DNA from: Streptomyces ureilyticus
GTDB lineage: Bacteria; Actinomycetota; Actinomycetes; Streptomycetales; Streptomycetaceae
NCBI RefSeq assembly: GCF_011045025.1
Contig: NZ_JAAKZX010000015.1
Location: 1-64,000 of the forward strand
Length of the DNA: 64,000 bases
Reading direction: 5' to 3'
The notes beneath the pieces are model-generated. The model saw only the letters and a list, made by a program, of their open reading frames with translations. It was not told where the DNA came from and searched no databases. A program made the position numbers and the translations under genes. Positions 41,523 to 50,430 of this stretch are shown here, one piece after another; within the stretch, counting starts at the first letter, position 1, and each line of letters starts with the position of its first letter.

Positions 41523-42309
41523 GGGAGTCCGCCTTCACCTTCCACCAGGGCAGATACCGCGTTTCGGCAGGCCTGGGCGCGGCTGCAGCCGGGGCCGGGC
41601 CGCCTGCCGGGGCGGGCGCGGCGATGGGCAGGGTGACCACCCGTAGCTGGATGGCCCCGAAGTTCCCGCCACGGTGGGCGGCGACGCGCTTCGAGGCGAT
41701 GTTGGTCAGATATTGCTGCGTCATCAGCGCCCGCTGCGAGCGCGGCTGGTCGTCGTCACCGTGGGTTTCGAGGTAGGAACTCCAGGCCCGTCGCAGCATG
41801 TTCTGCGCCGTATGGCTCGGGAAGGGGTTGTGCTTCACCGCGGAGTTGTCCACGGCGGTCAGATCGAACCAGCGGCTCACCCGCGTGGCGCCGTCCGGGG
41901 CAGTGTGCTTGGTCCTCACCGAAATCTGTCGGTTGACCGACTCCGGATCCGGGGCGAAGAGTCGCCAGTTCTGCTCGAACAGCGGGTGGACCCATGCATT
42001 GACTTGCCGGCTGTATTGCTGGGAGAGCGAGTTCGTGGGCGCCACGTGCAGAAACACCAGGAGTACATGGACCAGGGCCGTCGCCAGGCAGAGGGCCGCG
42101 GCAGTACTCGTCAGCGCTTGCAGGAGGATCGGCGGAGGCTCCGATTGTTCCGGGGACTCTTCCATGGATTCCTGCTTGAATTCGTCCGCGGTTCTGCCTG
42201 CAGATTCGTTCGTAGATTCGCCCGCACCCGTCGACACAACGCCATCCAGCACGGCCCCACCCGGCCTTTCGATCCCGGCTTCTCTCACTGCTTCTCCTGA
42301 AGCTGTCAT
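41512..42309 (-). CDS. DUF5819 family membrane protein, partner of the HTTM protein
   Basis: A 265-residue protein with a Ser/Glu-rich cytoplasmic start, one transmembrane helix (AAALCLATALVHVLLVFLHV), and an outer domain with VNAWVHPLFEQNWRLFAPDP, ISVRTKHTAPDG, SRWFDLTAVD, LTNIASKRVAAHRGG. The W-x-LFAPDP motif is close to the SWGFFTxxP motif I recall from SdpA, which acts with the HTTM protein SdpB to activate the SdpC toxin. That parallel is inference. An ATG at 42309 begins the gene. Confidence 0.88.
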   Translation of the reverse strand: MTASGEAVREAGIERPGGAVLDGVVSTGAGESTNESAGRTADEFKQESMEESPEQSEPPPILLQALTSTAAALCLATALVHVLLVFLHVAPTNSLSQQYSRQVNAWVHPLFEQNWRLFAPDPESVNRQISVRTKHTAPDGATRVSRWFDLTAVDNSAVKHNPFPSHTAQNMLRRAWSSYLETHGDDDQPRSQRALMTQQYLTNIASKRVAAHRGGNFGAIQLRVVTLPIAAPAPAGGPAPAAAAPRPAETRYLPWWKVKADSHGN

Positions 42310-42379
42310 CGGCGGCGCGCGACGGAATCGACACCGATCCGCCGCGCGCCGCCCGTCCCCTCAGGGACGCACGCAGGAC

Positions 42380-43573
42380 TCAGCTACGAGCGCTGTCGTA
42401 GCCGTCGTCTTTGCGGGGCTTGTCGCCGTGCCCGCCGTAACCGCCGTGCTCTTCGGGTTTTCCGCCGTGGTCGTGGCCGTCCGGCTTCTCGTGGTCGTGA
42501 CCGTCCGGCTTCTCGTGGTCGTGACCATCCGGCTTCTCGTGGTCGTGACCATCCGGCCTCCCGAAGTCGGGGGCACCGGGGACGTCGCCATCGACGCCGC
42601 CGGTGAGACCGCCCAGGAGGCCGCCGTCAGTCGCGCCGGTGAGGCCGCCGTCGGTGGTGGCGCCGGTGAGGCCGCCGTCAGTCGCGCCGGTGAGGCCGCC
42701 GTCAGTTGCGCCGGTGAGGCCGCCGTCGGTGGCGCCGGTGAGGCCGCCGTCGGTGGCGCCCGTGGTGCCGCCGTCGGTGGCGCCCGTGGTGCCACCGTCT
42801 GTGCCGGCAGTGGTGGTGCCACCAGTGGTCCCGGTCCCGCACGACCCCACGGAGATATTGTTGGTGTCCATCGTCACGGAACCGACTCGCGCCAGCGCCC
42901 GCCCATTGATGTCCGCGCCGTTGTTAAGCGTGATCGAGGCCAGGGCCATGATGGTGCCGACGAAATCGGTCTCGGTTCCGAGAGTGGCGGAGCTTCCGAC
43001 CTGCCAAAACACGTTGCACGGTGAAGCACCGTTGATGAGGTTGACGTTGCTGCCGGATGCGGTCGTCAGCGTCGAACCGATCTGGAACACCCACACAGCA
43101 CTGGGGTCGCCCTGGGCGTCCAGAGTGAGGTCGCCTGTGAGTTGGGCGGAGCTGCTGAATCGGTAGACACCGGGAATCAGTGTGAGGCCACCGAGGTCCT
43201 GCCCGGTGAGGTCAAAGTCCGGGGCTTGGCCCGCAGCACTGTTGTACGCAGTTCTCAGATCGGCTTTTGCTCGGGCGGCGTGGGCGTCATCACTATGGAT
43301 TGTGCCCAGCACCGTACCGGGCGGGAACCCGGTGATAGACGATCCGGGACTGACTCCCAGATCTCCGGAGACTAGAGACGGCCCGGTGTTGGTGACCGAC
43401 TGCCCTCCCAGCACGGCGTAGCTCTGCGCGTCGCCCAGAAGCACGGGGTCGGCAACGGCGTGCGCGCGTGTCGGCGTCAGAGCGAGGACGGCGGCGACCA
43501 CCACGGCCGTCACCGCCGCGATCCACACCGAAATTGTGCGCCGTACAGGCGCGTCAGGGATATGTAGCGTCAT
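42380..43573 (-). CDS. Secreted ice-binding-type protein (DUF3494) with tandem-repeat tail
   Basis: A 397-residue protein. The Sec signal is residues 1-40 (ISVWIAAVTAVVVAAVLAL...AHAV). The DUF3494 beta-solenoid follows (LGDAQSYAVLGGQSVTNTGP, LVSGDLGVSPGSSITGFPPG, VYRFSSSAQLTGDLTLDAQG, FWQVGSSATLGTETDFVGTI, ASITLNNGADINGRALA). The tail has about eight GLTGATDG-type octapeptides, then four PDGHDHEK units and a Gly/His end. DUF3494 proteins bind ice or act as surface adhesins; the His/Asp units may bind metal. There is no LPXTG anchor. ATG 43573 follows AAAGGAG at 11 nt. Confidence 0.93.
   Translation of the reverse strand: MTLHIPDAPVRRTISVWIAAVTAVVVAAVLALTPTRAHAVADPVLLGDAQSYAVLGGQSVTNTGPSLVSGDLGVSPGSSITGFPPGTVLGTIHSDDAHAARAKADLRTAYNSAAGQAPDFDLTGQDLGGLTLIPGVYRFSSSAQLTGDLTLDAQGDPSAVWVFQIGSTLTTASGSNVNLINGASPCNVFWQVGSSATLGTETDFVGTIMALASITLNNGADINGRALARVGSVTMDTNNISVGSCGTGTTGGTTTAGTDGGTTGATDGGTTGATDGGLTGATDGGLTGATDGGLTGATDGGLTGATTDGGLTGATDGGLLGGLTGGVDGDVPGAPDFGRPDGHDHEKPDGHDHEKPDGHDHEKPDGHDHGGKPEEHGGYGGHGDKPRKDDGYDSARS
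42466..42830 (-). repeat. Coding tandem repeats in the ice-binding-type gene
   Basis: Two arrays: near-identical 24-bp units coding PDGHDHEK (about 42475-42560) and about eight 24-27-bp units coding G(L/T)TGATDG (about 42610-42800). Such arrays are prone to copy-number change. Confidence 0.85.
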
Positions 43574-43884
43574 CGAGGGGCCAACTCCTTTGGGGGAATG
43601 ATCTCGGTGATTCTCGGCCGCGCGGAATCTCCAGATTCTGCGGTTGGCATATTACGCAGATAAGAAATCCGTTTACGGCTTCTGCGGGCCGGTTTCGCTG
43701 AAATGGAAGAACTCTGGACAAGGTCTGTACAAATGATTAATGGGCCGAATGGTGCTGTTATCAATCCGGCCCGATGGCAGGCCGACGGCCCTCACGGCGC
43801 CGTTTTCCCCGCAGGCCCGAGCGGCTTTGGGCGGGGGCGGTGTGGTGGTGGGGATTCGACGGACCACTCCCGGGCCGGCGGCAA
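43574..43884. other. A/T-richer upstream region of the ice-binding-type gene
   Basis: About 310 bp. 43600-43760 is the most A/T-rich part of the neighbourhood and should hold the promoter. I see no gene. Confidence 0.5.
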
Positions 43885-43921
43885 CCCGACTGCCTCCTGG
43901 GGATTGCAGGAGGCAGTCGGG
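43885..43921 (-). terminator. 15-bp stem-loop terminator
   Basis: CCCGACTGCCTCCTG (43885-43899) and its exact reverse complement (43907-43921) around a 7-nt loop. It lies downstream (minus strand) of the FAD oxidoreductase and the small membrane-protein fragment. Confidence 0.7.
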
Positions 43922-43971
43922 CCGAGGCTGCTCCTGGCTGCCTGCGGAAGAACTCGGCTCCGCAGCAGTCG

Positions 43972-44070
43972 TCAGCGGAGGGGGCGCCGCATGATGCGCC
44001 AGGACCCTCGCGCCGCGACGAAGGCCACAGCGGCAGCGAAGAGGACGATGCCGATGGCCGGCAGATGGCC
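43972..44070 (-). pseudogene. C-terminal fragment of a small membrane protein
   Basis: The minus frame ends HLPAIGIVLFAAAVAFVAAR, GSWRIMRRPLR. It aligns with the end of the 57-residue protein at 35552-35725 (YLLVIGIVLFAVAVAVVAVR, GFRRAGRRPVR). The first helix and a start are not present. Confidence 0.6.
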
Positions 44071-44263
44071 CCCGCCCGGTGCGCGCGTTCCGCTGTGCCG
44101 ACGCGCACCTGGGGCTGCTGGGCGAGCAGGCCGCTGTCCGTAGGTGATCAGGGCCCCCGCTTTCCAGAGTGAGTGCTCCCCGGCTGGCAGCTGGGAGGGC
44201 GAGGAGAAGGGTGCCCTCGCCGGCGTCATGGCTGATCAGGTCGAGCGACCGCTCCCGACTGGA

Positions 44264-46036
44264 TCACCCCAGGTCGAACGCGTTCGGCAGGCCGGCCTTG
44301 AAGCGGAAGTGGTCGTGGCGCTTGAGGCTCTCGAGCTCCGGCGGCCGGAACAGCGGGGTGACCGTGCAGCGCGGCGCACTCGAACCTGCTTGATCCAGAA
44401 GGGCATTGACCGCCTGACGGGCCGAGGCGTTCGCGCCCTCCATGGTGGCGAGGTCGATGTCCACGGCGACGTAATCCCCGGACAGGAAGAAGTTCGGGAC
44501 CGTGGTCCTGGCCGAAGGGCGGTTGTGCAGCGTGCCCACGGGGTGGATCAGCAGCTCGTCCTGGTTGGTCGGGTGCGGGGTGCCGATCCCGTCCACTCCG
44601 GGGTCCAGGAACCACGAGTGCAGCGTGCTGTCGCGCAGCACTGTCTTGCCGGTGTCGTTGAGTGCGTCCTTGAGCTGAGCCCACACCTCGCGTGCGACCT
44701 CCTCGCGGGTGCACTTTTTGGCCGTTTTGCCGTACAGGGCGCCAGGCTTGTCCCACTCGGAGATGTCCACCGACAGACACTCCTTGGCCACGCCGTTGCC
44801 GTAGTCGGCGGCGAAGTCACGCCCTGGCCAGTGCCGGGCCTGGGCGATCGCGGTCAGCGACCATGGCGAGTCGATGCAGTTGAAGTGGCCCTGTACCACG
44901 GGCGGCGTCTCGGTCAGATAGAACTGAAGGCCCGTCATCCAGTCCGTCTGCAGCTTGTCGCAGCGCGCCAACTGTGGGTCGGCAGCGCGTAATCCGGCAC
45001 TCCAGGTGCGCCGCGCGTGCTCCACCGGCATGGCGGAGACATAGTGATCGGCGGTAATGGAGCGACGGACGCCGTCCGCATCCTCGATGACGGCCTCGGA
45101 GACCCGCCCGTCTCCGCCCAGCCTCACCTCGTGCACGGTCCAGCCGATACGGAACTCCACGCCCAGGGAAGTGAGATGAGCCACCCAGGGGTCGATCCAG
45201 GCCTCATTGGTGGGTGCGTTGAGGATCCGGTCGGGTGGGCCGTCCGCACCCCGGCCGAGCGCGTTGAAAACGAAGGCCTCGCCGAGGGTGCCGACCGTGC
45301 GGGTGCTGGCCTCCTCAGCCTTGGTGGCGACGATGTTGCGGGTGACGCCGACCGCGAGGATGCGCTGGTACTCCTTCGACATCTGCCCGGCGCGTACGAA
45401 AGTCCACCAAGGGGTGGCTTCCCAGGTGGAGTTGCGGCGCGCGTCGCAACTGGTCAGGAAAACGACGGCGCGGTTCACGAAGTACGCGATCTCATGGAGA
45501 GGAAGATTGAATCCCGTCTCCAGGAGACCGGTGAGGGCGCGTCTGATGTCGTCGAGGGTGAGCTCGGCGGGCCCCTTCTCCCCGGGGATGGGTATCCGCA
45601 GATCCTCGCGGCCGTTGTTCCGCGCGAACATCATCTCCTTGGGTGCGATCAGGTTGTCCCAGACGCCGCCTGCGTTCCCGGGAAAGGGGATGCGCCGCAT
45701 CGTGTCGGGGAGGTTGTGGTAGATCCCCGGGATGAAGCGGAACCCGTGCTCCGCGGGCAGTGGCTTGCGGCTTCCCTTCGCGCTGTCCGGTACGTCCATG
45801 GAGCGGGCCTTGCCGCCGAGCGCCCGGCGCTCGTAGACGGTCACCGCGAAGCCCCGCTCGGCGAGTTCATGCGCCGCGGTCAGCCCGGCAACGCCACCGC
45901 CGAGCACGGCGACGGCCTGCTGCCGTCCCTGCGCCGGTGCCGCTGAAGCCGCCGTGCCGGTGCCCAGCGCCACCGTCCCGCCTGCGGCCGCGGCCCCCAC
46001 GACAAAGGTGCGTCGCGTGCTGCCCGTTCGCCCCAT
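44264..46036 (-). CDS. TAT-exported FAD-dependent oxidoreductase of the hydroxysqualene dehydroxylase/phytoene desaturase type
   Basis: A 590-residue flavoprotein. The N-terminus RRTFVVGAAAAGGTVAL is a twin-arginine signal. The dinucleotide fold is VAVLGGGVAGLTAAHELAER, followed by VTVYERRALGGKARS (FAD ribose), AEHGFRFIPGIYHNL, and the C-terminal FAD contact NFFLSGDYVAVDIDLATMEG. Similar Streptomyces proteins are labelled hydroxysqualene dehydroxylase (HpnE), but no squalene or hopanoid genes lie nearby, so the substrate is open. ATG 46036 follows GGGGAG at 8 nt. Confidence 0.85.
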   Translation of the reverse strand: MGRTGSTRRTFVVGAAAAGGTVALGTGTAASAAPAQGRQQAVAVLGGGVAGLTAAHELAERGFAVTVYERRALGGKARSMDVPDSAKGSRKPLPAEHGFRFIPGIYHNLPDTMRRIPFPGNAGGVWDNLIAPKEMMFARNNGREDLRIPIPGEKGPAELTLDDIRRALTGLLETGFNLPLHEIAYFVNRAVVFLTSCDARRNSTWEATPWWTFVRAGQMSKEYQRILAVGVTRNIVATKAEEASTRTVGTLGEAFVFNALGRGADGPPDRILNAPTNEAWIDPWVAHLTSLGVEFRIGWTVHEVRLGGDGRVSEAVIEDADGVRRSITADHYVSAMPVEHARRTWSAGLRAADPQLARCDKLQTDWMTGLQFYLTETPPVVQGHFNCIDSPWSLTAIAQARHWPGRDFAADYGNGVAKECLSVDISEWDKPGALYGKTAKKCTREEVAREVWAQLKDALNDTGKTVLRDSTLHSWFLDPGVDGIGTPHPTNQDELLIHPVGTLHNRPSARTTVPNFFLSGDYVAVDIDLATMEGANASARQAVNALLDQAGSSAPRCTVTPLFRPPELESLKRHDHFRFKAGLPNAFDLG

Positions 46037-46620
46037 GACCGGTCTCCCCTACCGTCGGTAACGCCTGCGGTCCGGCGAAGGAGCCTAAGGGAGCACCCCT
46101 CGACGCGGAAGGCATGGACATGACTGACGTGGGCATGCGCTCGAATGTGGCGCGTTTGCGTTGCCGGAGAGTCGGTCGTATCACCGCCAGGGGTGATCGA
46201 AGTGGCGTAGACGGCATGCCGTATCGCACGCCGCACAGGAACCGAGAAGCGTCGTCGACGGTGACGGAGCCGGGTGGCCAAGAGCCGGGTAGCGCAGGGT
46301 GGGGGATCGCACTCGGGTTCGTCCGGGCGCGGGGCGATTACGCCGAGGCCGTGTAGGGCGCGGTTCACCTCGGGGTACTGGCCGCGCGACTCTTCCAGAC
46401 GCCGTTGGAGTCCGCGGTGCTGTCGCGGGCCTTGTCGATGGATTCGTAGATCGCCGTGGTCCGCTGTTCGAACATGGGAGGGCGCCGCCGGTGTCGGCGG
46501 TGCCCTGCTGAGCACGTGGACAGACGTCCGGCAAGGTGCGGCACCGGAGGATTCCGGCGCCGCACCTTCCGTTGGCGCGGTTGTGGCAGGCAGCGTTTCG
46601 ATCAACGTTCTTCAACAATG
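46037..46620. other. Gene-free stretch before att-like site 3
   Basis: About 580 bp. One minus frame near 46365-46480 reads MFEQRTTAIYESIDKARDST, which has natural helix character but no family I know and no good start. Otherwise nothing is supported. Confidence 0.45.
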
Positions 46621-46699
46621 AAAGCCCCAGGTCACTGACCTGGGGCTTTCATTGGAGCGGGTGACGAGAATCGAACTCGCGCTCTCAGCTGGGGAAGCT
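46621..46699 (-). other. tRNA-Gly(CCC) 3'-half scar with terminator (att-like site 3)
   Basis: 46653-46699 is the same tRNA-Gly 3' half as at 30.4 kb (one base differs in the anticodon loop: CCCC for TCCC on the minus strand). AAAGCCCCAGGTCA/TGACCTGGGGCTTT at 46621-46649 is the terminator. The 5' half of the tRNA is absent. Confidence 0.8.
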
Positions 46700-46780
46700 A
46701 CGGCGCTTGTGGGGTGACATAGCTTCTGGCCTGCAGGGATACCGTCTTGGTGGCGCAGTCTCGCGACTTGGTCGCACCGC

Positions 46781-46825
46781 TGTTGACCGTAGCCGTCAGC
46801 TCTTACGGGCACGCGGAGGGCACGG
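46781..46825 (-). other. Conserved arm motif beside att-like site 3
   Basis: TGTTGACCGTAGCCGTCAGC, then CTTACGGGCACGCGGAGGGC, spaced 82 bp from the scar as at the other two sites. Confidence 0.6.
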
Positions 46826-46930
46826 CGCTGCGGTCAGTGGGAACGTGGAGTGAACGCGGCCCTCGTCGCGCTCGGACTGCATCGACTCGAAGGAATGCTC
46901 TGAGTGCGCCGTTGCGGGTGCACAGGCGAA

Positions 46931-47083
46931 GTGCCGGTCATCTTCGTGGAAGTGGGCAACAGGCTGTCCCCGGTCTACACATACGTCAATCCGGCCATGG
47001 CAGCGGGTGCGCTGTTCCTGGACGAGCTGCTCTCCCCCGGGACCGTCGCGCGGGCTGTCCGGCTGGGATCTCATCAGCGTTGA
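46931..47083 (+). pseudogene. Possible C-terminal fragment of a DMT/EamA-type transporter
   Basis: The plus frame reads VPVIFVEVGNRLSPVYTYVN, PAMAAGALFLDELLSPGTVA, to a TGA. RxSPxxxYxxPxxAxxxxxLxLxExLSP is usual in the last helices of EamA transporters. The rest of the gene is missing and the assignment is tentative. Confidence 0.35.
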
Positions 47084-48051
47084 CGTTGCCGGTCGTTGTT
47101 CGAGTCGGTGCGGGGCCGTGAGCGGAACGTGCGGCGGTAGGTGTCGGGAGGCACGCCGACCGTGCGGTTGAAGTGTCGGCGCAGCGTCGTGGCGGTGCCC
47201 ATGCCGGTGGCTGTCGCGATGGCGTCGACGACGTCGTCGGTGGTCTCCAGCAACTCCTGGGCGCGGCGGATCCGTTGGGTCAGCAGCCATTGCAGCGGGG
47301 TAGTGCCGGTCACCGCCCTGAAGTGGCGGCCCAGATTGCGTGAGCTCATCCGTGCCTGGCGTGCCAGGTCCTCCACGGTGAGCGGGTGGTCGAGGCGTTC
47401 GATCGCCCAGGGGAACAGCGTGGCGAGCGGGTGGTCGTCCCGGGTGGGCACCGGGGCGGCGACGAACTGGGCCTGGCCGCCGGCTCGGTGAGGCGGCACG
47501 ACCAGGCGGCGGGCGACGGCGTTGGCGACGGACGAACCGTGGTCGAGACGGACGAGGTGCAGGCACAGGTCCATCGCGGCGGCCTTGCCGGCGGAGGTGA
47601 GCACGCTGCCGTTGTCCACGTAGAGCACGTCCGGATCGACCTCGACGCGCGGATAGCGGGCGGCCAGGGCCTCGGTGTGCGCCCAGTGCGTGGTCGCGCG
47701 CTTGCCGTCCAGCAGGCCGGCGGCGGCCAGGACGAACGCGCCCGTGCACAGGGAGGCCACGCGCGCACCTGCTTCGTGGGCCGCACGCACCGCGCCGACG
47801 AGATCGGCGGGTGGGTCCTCGTCGGCGTCCGCCCAGCCGGGGACGATCAGAGTGCCGGCATCCTGGAGGCGGTCGAGCCCCTGGTCGGGCTCCAGCCGGA
47901 ACCGGCCGACCCGCACGGCGTGCGACCCGCAGACCTCGACGTCGTACCAGGGGACGTCCACGCCGACCGGAGCGGCGCCGAACACCTCGTAGGCCATGGA
48001 CAGTTCGAAGTGCAGCATTCCCTCGGTGAGGGCCAGCGCGACGGTACCCAT
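47074..48051 (-). CDS. GlxA-family transcriptional regulator (DJ-1-like domain plus AraC HTH)
   Basis: A 325-residue protein. The N-terminal DJ-1/PfpI-like domain (1-180) has ALALTEGMLHFELSMAYEVF, GTLIVPGWADADEDPP, ASLCTGAFVLAAAGLLDGKR with the nucleophile-position Cys, and THWAHTEALAARYP. The C-terminal AraC pair of helix-turn-helices has LTVEDLARQARMSSRNLGRH and MGTATTLRRHFNRTVGVPPD. ATG 48051 gives the family start MGTVALAL. It is divergent from the saccharopine-dehydrogenase-like gene 118 bp away, which it probably controls. Confidence 0.92.
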   Translation of the reverse strand: MGTVALALTEGMLHFELSMAYEVFGAAPVGVDVPWYDVEVCGSHAVRVGRFRLEPDQGLDRLQDAGTLIVPGWADADEDPPADLVGAVRAAHEAGARVASLCTGAFVLAAAGLLDGKRATTHWAHTEALAARYPRVEVDPDVLYVDNGSVLTSAGKAAAMDLCLHLVRLDHGSSVANAVARRLVVPPHRAGGQAQFVAAPVPTRDDHPLATLFPWAIERLDHPLTVEDLARQARMSSRNLGRHFRAVTGTTPLQWLLTQRIRRAQELLETTDDVVDAIATATGMGTATTLRRHFNRTVGVPPDTYRRTFRSRPRTDSNNDRQRQR

Positions 48052-48169
48052 GTCCGAAAGTGTACGGGGCACGTCGTTCCGGACACTCACGGTGGGACGC
48101 CCGCACTCGTCAGGATGTTTCACAGCGCAACAAGTACATCAAGCGGATCAATCGAGACGGGGAGAACCC

Positions 48170-49222
48170 ATGGGATCGGGAGCGGGACAGATGGTGACGG
48201 TGTTCGGCGCGTACGGACACACCGGACGCTTTGTGGTGGCACAGCTGCGGGATCGCGGGTTCGTCCCGGTTCTCTCCGGCCGCGACGCCGGCAAGCTGCG
48301 GGCGATGGCGGCATCCGCCCCCGGACTCGAGGTCCGGCCGGCGTCGGTCGACGACTCCGCCTCGCTCGACCGCGCCCTGGACGGTGTCGACGCCGTGATC
48401 AACTGCGCCGGGCCCTTCGCGATGACTGCCGCTCCTGTGATCGAGGCGGCACTGCGCGCCGGGATCCCGTACGTCGATGTGGCGGCCGAGATCGAGGCCA
48501 ACCTCGACACGTTCACGCACTTCGCGGACCGCGCCCGCGCGGCGGGAGCGGTGGTCGTTCCCGCGATGGCCTTCTACGGCGGCCTCGGTGACCTGCTGGC
48601 CACCGCCGCGATGGACGACTGGACGGCGGCCGACGAAGCGAACATCGCCTACGGGCTGAGCAGTTGGCACCCCACCCCCGGGACCCGCACCGCGGGCACG
48701 GTCTCCGGAGAGCGGCGAGGCGGCCGGCGTGTCCGCTACACGGACGGGCGGCTGGAGTACCACGACGACGAGCCGACGCTCCTGAAGTGGTCCTTCCCCG
48801 ACCCGATGGGCACCAGTGAGGTCGTCGGGGAGTTCACGATGGCCGACGTGGTCACCATCCCCAGCCACCTCTCCATCCCCGAGGTGCGCACCCACATGGC
48901 GACCGAAGCGGCCAGAGACCTCTCGGCCCCGGACACGCCGGCGCCGACCGCGGCCGACGAGAATGGTCGGTCCGACCAGACCTTCCTCGTCGACGCCGTC
49001 GTACGCTCCGGCGGCATCGAACGGCGCGCCGTGGCAAGCGGCCGGGACATCTACGCCGTCAGCGCACCGCTCGCGGTGGAGGCGGTCCACCGCATCCTCA
49101 CCGGCCAGACCCGCACGGTCGGTGTCGCCTCCGCCGGCGAAATCTTCGACGCGCCCGACTTCCTCCGCGCACTGTCCCCGCACATCTCCCTCGAACTGCT
49201 CCAGCAGCGGACAGTGTCCTGA
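48170..49222 (+). CDS. Saccharopine dehydrogenase-family NAD(P)-binding protein
   Basis: A 350-residue protein with Rossmann start VTVFGAYGHTGRFVVAQLRD, VPVLSGRDAGKLRAMA, DAVINCAGPFAMTAAPVIEA, IPYVDVAAEIEANLDTFTHF and VVVPAMAFYGGLGDLLATAA. This is the trans-acting enoyl reductase/saccharopine dehydrogenase-like group, which acts on diverse ketones and thioesters; the substrate is unknown. ATG 48170 follows GGGGAG at 6 nt. Regulation by the divergent GlxA-type protein is likely. Confidence 0.88.
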   Translation: MGSGAGQMVTVFGAYGHTGRFVVAQLRDRGFVPVLSGRDAGKLRAMAASAPGLEVRPASVDDSASLDRALDGVDAVINCAGPFAMTAAPVIEAALRAGIPYVDVAAEIEANLDTFTHFADRARAAGAVVVPAMAFYGGLGDLLATAAMDDWTAADEANIAYGLSSWHPTPGTRTAGTVSGERRGGRRVRYTDGRLEYHDDEPTLLKWSFPDPMGTSEVVGEFTMADVVTIPSHLSIPEVRTHMATEAARDLSAPDTPAPTAADENGRSDQTFLVDAVVRSGGIERRAVASGRDIYAVSAPLAVEAVHRILTGQTRTVGVASAGEIFDAPDFLRALSPHISLELLQQRTVS

Positions 49223-49409
49223 CCGTCGGGGTGGGCCACCTCGGTGCTGCGGCCAACGCCCACGGACGCACCGTCACCTTCGTTCGTGCCACATCTTGGT
49301 TGAGGTCCGCGACGCGGGCCGCCGTGAGACGGGCTCCGGACCCGCCACGTGATCATCGTGATTGCGCGTACGTCCGGCTTCCTGACCGCCCCGACTCGAC
49401 GCACCCGGA

Positions 49410-49559
49410 GCACGGGCCGCGAATGAGGCGATCACGGCTGCCGGGTCCCTGGTCATGTCCCCGCTCCTGCTGGCGGACATGCATCACGCCGCGAGGCTCG
49501 AGCGCCGCCCCGTCCGTTTCCGCTACCACGCGATGGCCTCGACCCCGCGGATGCCGTGA
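49410..49559 (+). pseudogene. Fragment of a PIN-domain toxin
   Basis: The plus frame reads ARAANEAITAAGSLVMSPLL, LADMHHAARLERRPVRF, to a TGA. ARAANEAIxxAGSLVMSPLLLAE(L/M)xHV is the second-motif region of VapC-type proteins. The first Asp-containing strand and the end are lost. Confidence 0.55.
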
Positions 49560-49662
49560 ACGTCGCACTCCGGGCGCCTCGGCGGCGCACGTAACCTCGT
49601 TCAGCCCTACTGAAGGAACAGCAAGCAGAGGGCTTCTGACGCGGGGAAGCCGCGACGCTCCC

Positions 49663-49773
49663 TTCCGGCGCAGCACCTTCGGGCGGAAGTGGCGGAAGGC
49701 GCGGGAGATCGTCGGCCTGCCCGAGGGCTTCCGGTTCTACGACCTCCGGCACACCGGGGACACTCTGTCGACC
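49663..49773 (+). mobile_element. C-terminal fragment of a tyrosine integrase
   Basis: The frame encodes FGRKWRKAREIVGLPEGFRF, YDLRHTGDTLST. LPxGxRFYDLRHTGxTL is the motif around the second catalytic Arg (R in DLRHT) of Streptomyces site-specific recombinases. At 49774 it joins directly to DUF418 sequence, so the Tyr nucleophile region is missing. Confidence 0.75.
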
Positions 49774-50430
49774 CCCGGCGATCACCTGGATGACGTTCGT
49801 GGTCACCGGCATGGCGTTGGGCCGACTGGACCTGACCTCCAGCGCGGTGCAGCGGCGGCTCGCCGTGGTCGGTCCCGCGCTGATCGGGTTCGGATACGGC
49901 GTCTCGTGGCTGGCGCTCCGGTTGTCCGGCGGCGATCAGAAGATCATGGCCGGGATGCCTGACATGAAGGGCCCCGGTGCCATGAAGGACCCCGGCATGA
50001 CATCGGGATCGGGATCCTTCGGCATGCCGGTCGGTGGTGAGCTGTGGGGCCCTGACACATGGGGGGCTGCTGGCAGCCGAGCCGCACACCGGTTCCACGT
50101 TCGACCTCATCGGCAGCATCGGGATCGCGATCAACGTGGTCCTGTGCCTGACGGTGGCGATGGACCGACTGCCGTGGCTGCGCCGGCCGGCAACTCCGAT
50201 CATCGCCGTCGGCACGATGTCCCTGACCCTCTACGTGGGCCACATCCTGGTCATCCTCGCCCTGCCCGGCAAAGCGGCCATCCCGCCGCAGTCCGCCTCC
50301 GCCGCGCTGCTGCTCTGGTTCATCGTCGGGGCCACCCTGTTCGCGGAGCTCTGGTCTCGCTTCTTCCGCCGCGGACCGCTGGAGTACCTGCTCAACGGCG
50401 CCACCAAAGTGGCGAATTACGTCCGATGAG
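49774..50430 (+). pseudogene. Truncated, frameshifted second copy of the DUF418 gene
   Basis: The sequence starts inside the gene at text matching TWMTFVVTGMALGRLDLTS and runs to the same C-terminus, EYLLNGATKVANYVR. A G-run change near 50063 (ACATGGGGGG against GCATGGTGG in copy 1) shifts the frame after GPDTW. The first 225 residues are missing. It is part of the segmental repeat 49774-50522. Confidence 0.88.

Noticed and set aside
44264..46036. Hopanoid or squalene pathway membership for the FAD oxidoreductase
   Set aside because: No squalene synthase, cyclase or other hopanoid gene is present in the window; only the single family resemblance supports it.
49790..50430. A second functional DUF418 gene
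   Set aside because: It lacks the first half of the protein, has a frameshift in a G-run and no start signals.
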